Shown piece by piece: positions 1 to 5,279 of a DNA stretch of 8,636 bases. The translations under genes and the position numbers were made by a program. Below the pieces are notes generated by a model. It was given only the letters and a program-made list of their open reading frames with translations. It ran no database searches and was not told where the DNA came from. Numbering within the stretch: position 1 is the first letter of the stretch; every line of letters starts with the position of its first letter. This DNA comes from Desulfobacula sp. (lineage in GTDB: Bacteria; Desulfobacterota; Desulfobacteria; Desulfobacterales; Desulfobacteraceae), in contig JAGLNZ010000363.1 of NCBI GenBank assembly GCA_023139225.1, positions 1 through 8,636 of the forward strand, read 5' to 3'.

Positions 1-118
1 CCCCATAATGATAGACAAAATACTCGCCCGTTGAAGGGGCTGAATTCACCTTACCGGGAAATATTTTTTTGAGAAATAAAATTCGAAATAATGTAAAAAA
101 TGGAGCAAAAATTTTTGA

Positions 119-661
119 ACTATTTCCATTGAAACTTGTAAGAACGCTTATAGTATAGCGAGATGCATACTTGAGTCCGGCTTTGAAGGAGATCCCAGAC
201 CCAGACGTCGATGGGACAAAAAAGGTAATAAAACCAAAATAACAAAGAATGGTGACCATTTGCGTTTGAATGTGATGGGAATGATTTGTCCAAGAACTGG
301 AGAATTTTTTGCAATAGAAACATCACATTCAGATACAGATACATTCCAGGCTTTTCTTAAAGAAGCTAAGAAAATGATCAAATTTGAACGTAAGAAAAAT
401 ATATTGATTCTTGATAATGCTTCCTGGCACAAGAAAAAAACTATAAAATTCTATGGTTGGCAACCCAAGTTTTTACCGCCATACTCCACTGACTTCAACC
501 CAATTGAGCGTATATGGAATACGATGAAAGCAAAGTGGTTTAATAATCATGTTTGTCGAAATGCACAACAATTAATGGACAGACTTGATCAAGCCATCTT
601 GGATGTAATTGACAATCCAAAAAGGAATCAAAAAACGGCTTCAATCGGAAAGTTATTTTGA
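119..661 (+). pseudogene. IS630-family transposase, C-terminal remnant
   Basis: An open frame without ATG encodes the C-terminal two thirds of an IS630/Tc1-mariner-type DDE transposase, which would cut and rejoin DNA at TA targets. Recognisable pieces in order are the ESGFEGDPRPRRRW block (173-214), the second catalytic Asp in LDNASWH (about 409-429), the catalytic Glu in DFNPIERIW (about 491-517), and a C-terminus ending in TASIGKLF that looks like a natural end. The N-terminal helix-turn-helix region is missing: the frame is closed by TGA at 116-118, and the only in-frame start-like codons before ATG 272 are TTG 260, TTG 266 and GTG 269. In relatives the first catalytic Asp sits just before the Glu of the ESGFEGDP block (a DE pair); here that position reads Leu (ILESGF), so the first Asp appears lost. 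The copy should be inactive. The family call is firm; the exact left limit is not. Confidence 0.8.
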
Positions 662-672
662 GAATCGCTATA
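154..672. mobile_element. Possible internally deleted IS630 element with short terminal repeats
   Basis: The octamer TATAGCGA at 154-161 is matched in inverted orientation by TCGCTATA at 665-672, four bases after the transposase stop. IS630 elements duplicate a TA target, and both octamers begin or end with TA, so these could be TA plus TAGCGA element ends. If so, the left end lies directly beside the middle of the transposase, and an internal deletion has removed the N-terminal half. The match does not extend beyond eight bases, which is short for this family, so it could be chance. Confidence 0.35.
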
Positions 673-773
673 TGACTTGGGATATTAGATCGAGTTCCTT
701 TAACTTTCAGCCTATTTGGCACAAGTTAATCGTTTATAGACTGAGCATCAACAAAGGATTCAACCAATTTTAA

Positions 774-800
774 CGTCGCAAGCAACGGGGTATTAGACCC
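774..800. repeat. Palindromic motif downstream of the phosphatase gene
   Basis: CGTCGC AA GCAACG (774-787) is a near-perfect palindrome with one T-G pair. It is followed by GGGGTATTAGACCC, which holds GGGT/ACCC arms. It begins 13 bases beyond the phosphatase stop codon when read on the minus strand. It could act as a weak transcript end for the leftward operon, or be a dispersed REP-like or transposon-associated repeat. There is no clear U-run after the stem, so I do not call a standard intrinsic terminator. Confidence 0.35.
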
Positions 801-812
801 AATGCTTTGCAA

Positions 813-1703
813 TCAAGGCCTACTAAAACCATTGGCAATGATTGGCTGATACAGGTTTGTATTGAAATATTTATTATAGGGCCGGCATTTTGAAAGAAGC
901 ATAAATGTGATTTTTGTTTTCAAATTGTTTGCCTCCTCGCCCAAACTGTCAAAATTCCCCCCGCCCTTTGAAATGATTAAATCTGATTGATCAACCAGTT
1001 TTTTCACCCGGGATGAGCATCTTTTCAAAACCGTTCCGGGCAGCGGGCCGTCAATACCGTTTTCAATAATAGTGGCAACCTGGTCAATACCTACATCCAT
1101 TGCTTCTTTCAATGTTGCGTCATTCATTGTGGGTACGCTTCGAACGACATATACAACCTCAATATCATATTGATTTTTGATGGTTTTAATAAATAATTTA
1201 TCAAATACGATTTCCCCACAATTATCTCCAAAATATAAGAGGTGTTTTATTTTTGAAAGCTGGTTTTGAAAGGTTGTGAATTCATCCTTTGAAAGAGAGG
1301 TGTCAAGTTTTTTAATAATAAAATCTTTTATGGTGGCTATACCCTCCGGCATCATAAAATCAATTGAATTTCCAAGTATTGAAATCTTTGCCGCTGTATT
1401 TAATGGATCTGAGGATTCCTCCACCAATTTTTTTAGAAAGGGATATATCTTCAATACGCGGTTGTTTAAATCAATTTTTTCATTATGGAAGGGATCAGGA
1501 TCATTAACCGCAGCACTAATTTTTTTCATTACGATTTCTATAATATCAGGGCTTGCCTGGTTCCATTCAAGGCCTCTTAAACCCGGAATTTTCAAAATAT
1601 CGGAAAATAGACCCCTGGCAGTCATATCATCCAATGAAAGTTTTCTGATTGCTGAGATTGACATAGTCAGAATACAGGGAATGCAGTCGGGTTTAATCAG
1701 CAT
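813..1703 (-). CDS. DUF89/ARMT1-like metal-dependent phosphatase
   Basis: This 296-residue protein belongs to the DUF89 (ARMT1-like, damage-control phosphatase) family, soluble metal-dependent enzymes that hydrolyse phosphate esters of small metabolites. Diagnostic features are an N-terminal CIPC pair (C7, C10) in the KPDCIPC motif of the prokaryotic branch, GNSID (111-115), the metal-site FGDNCGE (D160, N161), PTMNDAT (N194), D241 in SDLIISKGGGNFDSL, and K246. The length is normal for the short prokaryotic subfamily. The ATG at 1703 has AAAAGGAA seven bases upstream. It is the last gene of the leftward block, 25 bases after the response regulator, so it is probably co-transcribed. It is rich in Lys, Asn and Ile and more AT-rich than the SDR and FAD genes. 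The substrate is unknown; the neighbouring phosphotransferase pair suggests removal of stray phosphorylated intermediates, which is inference. Confidence 0.85.
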   Translation of the reverse strand: MLIKPDCIPCILTMSISAIRKLSLDDMTARGLFSDILKIPGLRGLEWNQASPDIIEIVMKKISAAVNDPDPFHNEKIDLNNRVLKIYPFLKKLVEESSDPLNTAAKISILGNSIDFMMPEGIATIKDFIIKKLDTSLSKDEFTTFQNQLSKIKHLLYFGDNCGEIVFDKLFIKTIKNQYDIEVVYVVRSVPTMNDATLKEAMDVGIDQVATIIENGIDGPLPGTVLKRCSSRVKKLVDQSDLIISKGGGNFDSLGEEANNLKTKITFMLLSKCRPYNKYFNTNLYQPIIANGFSRP

Positions 1704-1728
1704 AGCAAGTTCCTTTTATCAATACGCT

Positions 1729-2223
1729 TTATCGGTCTTGTATTTTTTCCCAGTATTTTCTGTCTTGATCCTTCATCCAGTCATTACCCCATTTTTTTTT
1801 AAAATAAGGAGAAAATAACCTGTTATGCCAAAATTCCCAACTGGATTTCCCCTTATCCTGGGATTTTAATATATCAATCAAAAAAGTTGTGATATTAATC
1901 ATTTCTTCTTTTGGAAGGTAAGAAGCAGCCCCGCCCTCGATAGATTTTATGAGATTGTCGGGACTTAATGCATTGGCTGTCAGCATAACGGCTGTTATGT
2001 TTTTGTGTTTGGCAATGTGTAACAATTTATAGCCGTCAACACCCATAATATCTAAAATTGCCAAATCAAAATCATTTTTTTCCAAGAGTTCTTTGGCTTC
2101 ATCAAATGTGGATGCTTTTGTAACCTTGCACATATCCAGCATTTCTTCCAGTACTTCTAATATATCAGGTTCATCATCCACTATGAGAACCTTCTTATCA
2201 TTTAATAAACTTGTGTCTGACAT
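1729..2223 (-). CDS. Single-domain response regulator (CheY-like) with a Trp/Lys-rich tail
   Basis: The first ~125 of 164 residues form a receiver domain: acidic pair D16-D17 in LIVDDEPDI, phospho-acceptor D58 in AILDIMGVDG, switch Thr T82 in VMLTANA, and K105 in YLPKEE. All residues for phosphorylation are present. No DNA-binding, GGDEF or other output domain follows. Instead there is a ~40-residue tail rich in Trp, Lys and aromatic residues (SSWEFWHNRLFSPYFKKKW and onwards), probably helical and of unknown role. No sensor kinase is in the window, so the partner is elsewhere. The ATG at 2223 has AAGGGG eight bases upstream. It sits 30 bases after the ATP-grasp gene and 25 before the phosphatase, so it is part of the operon. 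It may act by protein contact on a kinase or on the enzymes encoded beside it. Confidence 0.9.
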   Translation of the reverse strand: MSDTSLLNDKKVLIVDDEPDILEVLEEMLDMCKVTKASTFDEAKELLEKNDFDLAILDIMGVDGYKLLHIAKHKNITAVMLTANALSPDNLIKSIEGGAASYLPKEEMINITTFLIDILKSQDKGKSSWEFWHNRLFSPYFKKKWGNDWMKDQDRKYWEKIQDR

Positions 2224-2253
2224 GATTCATCCCCTTCTTTAAATCGTAAGGCT

Positions 2254-3333
2254 CTAGTTGCCAAACCCCTGTACCATAAGATCAATGATATGATCTATAT
2301 CATTTTTCCCTTCCTCTTTCATTATTTTTTTATTGAAATTTTTTTTCCCTGCCGCTGTTACCGGTCTGGATTGGGTAAAAAAGACATTGTCAGGAAATGG
2401 CAAATCCGCGTCTATGGCCCACTCTGTGTCCTGGGGGGTTTTATAATGTTTTTCAATGCGTATTCCCGTCTTTGCAATTTCAATCACTTCTCTGACACTG
2501 AGGCAGGGGATCACCTGCTGATCAGAAGGTACAGGCTCGACAATAGTACCACACTCTTTTGCAACAAATTTTTGATCTTTCTGGCCTATGATACTCTGTG
2601 TTATTGCCATGGAGTTCTTATTGATAACGAAGCTGTCAGGAGTGACCATGCCTTGTACAATGCTTTCTCCAAATCCCCAATTTGCTTCAATGGTGATCTT
2701 GGACTTATCTCCTGTCACAGGGTCCAGGGTAAACATCACCCCTGCGGATTTTGAATTTACCATTTTCTGTATGCCCACGCTAATCAGTACATCATCCTGA
2801 GGGAAATTTGCTCTCATTCTGTATATAATTGCTCTGTCAGTAAAGAGACTGGCCCAACATTTATGGGTTGCCAAAACCACCTCATCATTGCCCCAGATCC
2901 AAAGATATGTATCCTGCTGACCTGCGAAACTCGCATCTTCAAGGTCTTCAGCAGTGGCGCTTGATCTTACGGCTACAGGAAGGTTTACAACACCACATTT
3001 GTCACAAAGTGATTTATATGCAATGATTATTTCTTCACATATCTTATCTGGTATGGGTGCGGAAAGAATTGCCTGGCGGATTTCTTTCCCGGCCTTGGCG
3101 ATCCTTATTATCTCATTTGGAGATATATCAGCCAGTAATTCTCTGACATTAGCCCATAACTTTGTTTTTTCCATATATTTTGCAAAGGCACTGCTTGTTA
3201 CTGCAAATCCCGGGGGAACCCGTATGCCCGCATTCACCAATTCTCCCAAGTTTGCATTTTTCCCGCCGACAAGGGGAAGCGTATTTTTGCTGCATTCTTC
3301 AAACCAAAGAATATGCTGAAATTGTGACTGCAT
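2254..3333 (-). CDS. ATP-grasp half of a split PEP-synthase-type phosphotransferase (phenylphosphate synthase beta-like)
   Basis: The 359 residues match the N-terminal ATP-binding module (PPDK_N) of PEP synthase and pyruvate phosphate dikinase. Visible motifs are VGGKNANLGEL (22-32), VAVRSSATAEDLEDASFAGQ (120-139), SAGVMFTLDPVTGD (196-209), NWGFGESIVQGMVTPDSF (218-235), the metal-site E304 in QDTEWAID, and the closing TQSRPVT (320-326). The protein then ends after a ~33-residue charged tail, with neither the phospho-His domain nor the PEP/pyruvate barrel of full PEP synthase. The His domain is supplied by the gene just upstream. Length and architecture match the ~40-kDa subunit of phenylphosphate synthase, which uses ATP to phosphorylate phenol through an enzyme histidine. 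The expected reaction is diphosphoryl transfer from ATP to the partner's histidine, releasing AMP. The ATG at 3333 has a strong GGAGG eight bases upstream. The true acceptor substrate is unknown. Confidence 0.88.
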   Translation of the reverse strand: MQSQFQHILWFEECSKNTLPLVGGKNANLGELVNAGIRVPPGFAVTSSAFAKYMEKTKLWANVRELLADISPNEIIRIAKAGKEIRQAILSAPIPDKICEEIIIAYKSLCDKCGVVNLPVAVRSSATAEDLEDASFAGQQDTYLWIWGNDEVVLATHKCWASLFTDRAIIYRMRANFPQDDVLISVGIQKMVNSKSAGVMFTLDPVTGDKSKITIEANWGFGESIVQGMVTPDSFVINKNSMAITQSIIGQKDQKFVAKECGTIVEPVPSDQQVIPCLSVREVIEIAKTGIRIEKHYKTPQDTEWAIDADLPFPDNVFFTQSRPVTAAGKKNFNKKIMKEEGKNDIDHIIDLMVQGFGN

Positions 3334-3358
3334 GTCTCATTCCTCCTTCCTGTATTTT

Positions 3359-3457
3359 AGAACAGCCCGAAGGATTAAGTTACTTCCTTTGATAATGAAC
3401 TTTGTGTTAAGCCCGGTGTACAAGTGTTATCATAAGGAAGTAACTTAGAGCTGTCCT
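3359..3457 (-). other. Long interrupted palindrome (RNA hairpin) between the two phosphotransferase genes
   Basis: A 14-base perfect inverted repeat, TAAGTTACTTCCTT (3376-3389) and AAGGAAGTAACTTA (3434-3447), is extended inward by TGATAA/TTATCA (3390-3395 / 3427-3432, one bulged base) and outward by an 8-base stem (3359-3366 / 3450-3457, one G-U pair in the minus-strand RNA). It lies between the stop at 3488 and the ribosome binding site at 3342-3351 of the next gene. No U-run follows, so it is not a standard terminator. It may be an RNA stability or processing element, a translational switch, or a small mobile repeat. Confidence 0.75.
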
Positions 3458-3487
3458 CTTTAATCCGGATAGTTAAACAGCATTAGC

Positions 3488-5170
3488 TTACTTGTCCAGA
3501 ATATAAACCACACCATTGTCACCATCCACTTTGATGCGCTGTCCTGTTTTTATCTTTGCGGTTCCCTCAAAAACATTGATAACACAGGGGATTCCATACT
3601 CCCTGCTCACAATGGCCGAATGTGAAAGACTCGCTCCCCTGTCAACCACAACACCACTAAGAAGGCCGAAGACCGGGGTCCAGCTTGGAGAAGTTGACAC
3701 AGCAACCAGTATTTCCCCTTCCTGTATCTCATCAAGTTGAGCTTCCTCCATGACCACCCTGGCAATGCCCTCACAAGTTCCTCCTGAACCGCATATTCCG
3801 TAAAGATCTGCATTCAATTCCGGTTTGGGAACAGGCATTGAACCAACCACTACCTTGAGTGCGATGGGATCATTGGACTGAACAAGAACTCCCATGGCAT
3901 CGTCCATAGTAAAGCCTTCTTTCAGGATGACGGGTGGATTTTCTTTTTCGCACCAGCCCTTCCAGTCTTCACGCCTTCTATCTACAATATGTCTTAGATT
4001 GAAACCATCGGGTACAAGGGTTGAGGCTCTGACCTCATCCGGAATAAGAAAAAAAACATCTTCAGGATCATCAATTACCCCTGCACCGGCCAGTCTTTTC
4101 CCTATTCCGAGACATGACCTTCGCATAAGGGCATGGGTATAAAGGTCTAAGTAATGATTATGTTCCTCGCTAAAGATGCCGGTTTTCTGGGCAAGATTGA
4201 GCAGCGTTGTAAACCAGCCTTTCTGGTCTTCCGGCACTTTTCCCAGGACTTCCTTTGTGGCCTCTTCGCGCTTTTGGACCTGTTTTCCTCTTTCTGCATC
4301 CAGATCAAAATCTCCTCCCTGCTTAAGGAAAAACTTCACGCTTGCTATGGCAGATGTCGGATCTTCAACCCACGTCGGCATATTTATTTCAGCCATACGC
4401 TGCATGCGCCATCCATCTTCATTAAGAAAAACTTGAAGTTCTTCAAGCCATTTGCCGCCAGCGTCATTTTTTTCAAGTTCGGAGAGAACATCCTCTGATT
4501 TGCTGTTGAGAATGATATCGGCGATACCCATTTCACCGGCCTTCTTGGAAAATTTCCAGAGGTCCCTGTCCACCTCAAACACTTTGTTGTCAAACCCCCT
4601 CAAAAGATCATGAAAGGTAGGATGGGCGTCGTCTATACCAAGAGTATCCTTGCATGTATTCTCAAAAAGGATGAAGCCTGTGTAAACGCCATACATCATG
4701 TACATATGAATCTCCCACATGCGCCTACAGACATTTACAGTATCTTCAAAGTTTGCGAGAAGCTCACCATTGCTGACTGTATCAATATCACAGGATTTTA
4801 ATCTCTCATAGTGGTCAAGCATTTCCTTTACATAACCGCCCCACAATTTGTCATAGTCATCTATGAATGGGCGAATGGCTTTCTTGAACTTTACTTCACG
4901 TTCTTTTCGTTCTGCTTCATCCATTACAAGGTTAAGGGTAAGATAACCGCCGCCGTCTTTGAACCGCCAATCCCAACCCTTGACCGTTGGCAGGCTGAGT
5001 TTTTCAGCACCATACTGCATGCCATGACGACAAAAATTTACCCAGAACCACCCGAACATGGGCGTCCAGGGTGGTACGGAATGGGTGGCATCTAAAAACC
5101 ATGCCGGTGATTTTTCAAGGTCTACCTTCTCGTCAAACTCAAGCCCCGGAACTACATCATAGGTTTTCAT
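3488..5170 (-). CDS. PEP-utilising phospho-His subunit of a split phosphotransferase (phenylphosphate synthase alpha-like)
   Basis: The 560-residue protein ends in a PEP-utilising mobile domain (about 455-558): YGICGSGGTCEGIARVV at its start, GEILVAVSTSPSWTPVFG (485-502), then the catalytic histidine H517 in GASLSHSAIVSREYGIP. The first ~430 residues resemble the substrate-binding part of phenylphosphate synthase and rifampicin-phosphotransferase-type enzymes, with an N-terminal SPAWFLDATHSVPPWTP block (21-37), several Trp-rich stretches, and a helical segment HYLDLYTHALMRRSCLGIGKRL (339-360) leading to DPEDVFFL. There is no ATP-grasp domain and no PEP/pyruvate barrel, so it needs the 359-residue neighbour for ATP and should not act on pyruvate. 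H517 would carry phosphate from ATP to an organic acceptor. The ATG at 5170 has AAGGAG 11 bases upstream; a nearer ATG at 5178 opens only a three-codon frame. It is somewhat shorter than the ~70-kDa phenylphosphate synthase subunit, and the third (CBS-domain) subunit is not in the window. Confidence 0.87.
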   Translation of the reverse strand: MKTYDVVPGLEFDEKVDLEKSPAWFLDATHSVPPWTPMFGWFWVNFCRHGMQYGAEKLSLPTVKGWDWRFKDGGGYLTLNLVMDEAERKEREVKFKKAIRPFIDDYDKLWGGYVKEMLDHYERLKSCDIDTVSNGELLANFEDTVNVCRRMWEIHMYMMYGVYTGFILFENTCKDTLGIDDAHPTFHDLLRGFDNKVFEVDRDLWKFSKKAGEMGIADIILNSKSEDVLSELEKNDAGGKWLEELQVFLNEDGWRMQRMAEINMPTWVEDPTSAIASVKFFLKQGGDFDLDAERGKQVQKREEATKEVLGKVPEDQKGWFTTLLNLAQKTGIFSEEHNHYLDLYTHALMRRSCLGIGKRLAGAGVIDDPEDVFFLIPDEVRASTLVPDGFNLRHIVDRRREDWKGWCEKENPPVILKEGFTMDDAMGVLVQSNDPIALKVVVGSMPVPKPELNADLYGICGSGGTCEGIARVVMEEAQLDEIQEGEILVAVSTSPSWTPVFGLLSGVVVDRGASLSHSAIVSREYGIPCVINVFEGTAKIKTGQRIKVDGDNGVVYILDK

Positions 5171-5210
5171 TTTTTCATGTTCTCCTTCTTATTAATTAAT
5201 GGTTGTTATT

Positions 5211-5274
5211 GTGGGTCTTTAAAATATCACCCCGCCCCGCGCCGAAGCGTGGAAACAAAAGAAGTACGACCCAC
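5211..5274 (-). other. Inverted repeat enclosing a UUCG-loop hairpin, between AOR and the PEP-utilising gene
   Basis: GTGGGTC (5211-5217) is repeated inverted as GACCCAC (5268-5274), six bases after the AOR stop codon in the direction of transcription. Inside it, 5237-5252 reads on the minus strand as CCACGC-TTCG-GCGCGG: a six-base stem with one A-C mismatch capped by the stable UUCG tetraloop, followed by a G-rich run. No U-run follows at the right distance, so this is more likely an RNA stability, processing or partial attenuation structure than a full terminator. Confidence 0.5.
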
Positions 5275-5279
5275 TTTCA

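Noticed and set aside
1..118. Possible gene ends at the left edge: plus-strand frame closing with TGA at 70-72, and a minus-strand frame leaving the window that includes EYFVYHYG
   Set aside because: Both are too short to recognise and have no family motif or clear start. The stretch is AT-rich and I see no supported feature in it.
716..735. TGGCAC followed by a weak second half, resembling a sigma-54 promoter on the plus strand
   Set aside because: The required GC element at the right spacing is missing, and no plus-strand gene follows.
1276..1818. 180-codon frame on the plus strand
   Set aside because: It lies antisense to the DUF89 phosphatase and the end of the response regulator, both with full family motifs. 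Its translation shows no domain and it has no ribosome binding site I can see.
4154..4498. Plus-strand frames opposite the PEP-utilising gene
   Set aside because: They overlap a full-length, motif-bearing gene on the other strand, and their translations look like antisense noise.
2254..5170. Reading the pair as a frameshifted or broken PEP synthase
   Set aside because: Each gene has its own ribosome binding site, complete domain set and stop. They are in the reverse order to the domains of PEP synthase, and the PEP/pyruvate barrel is absent, so this is a genuine two-subunit design.
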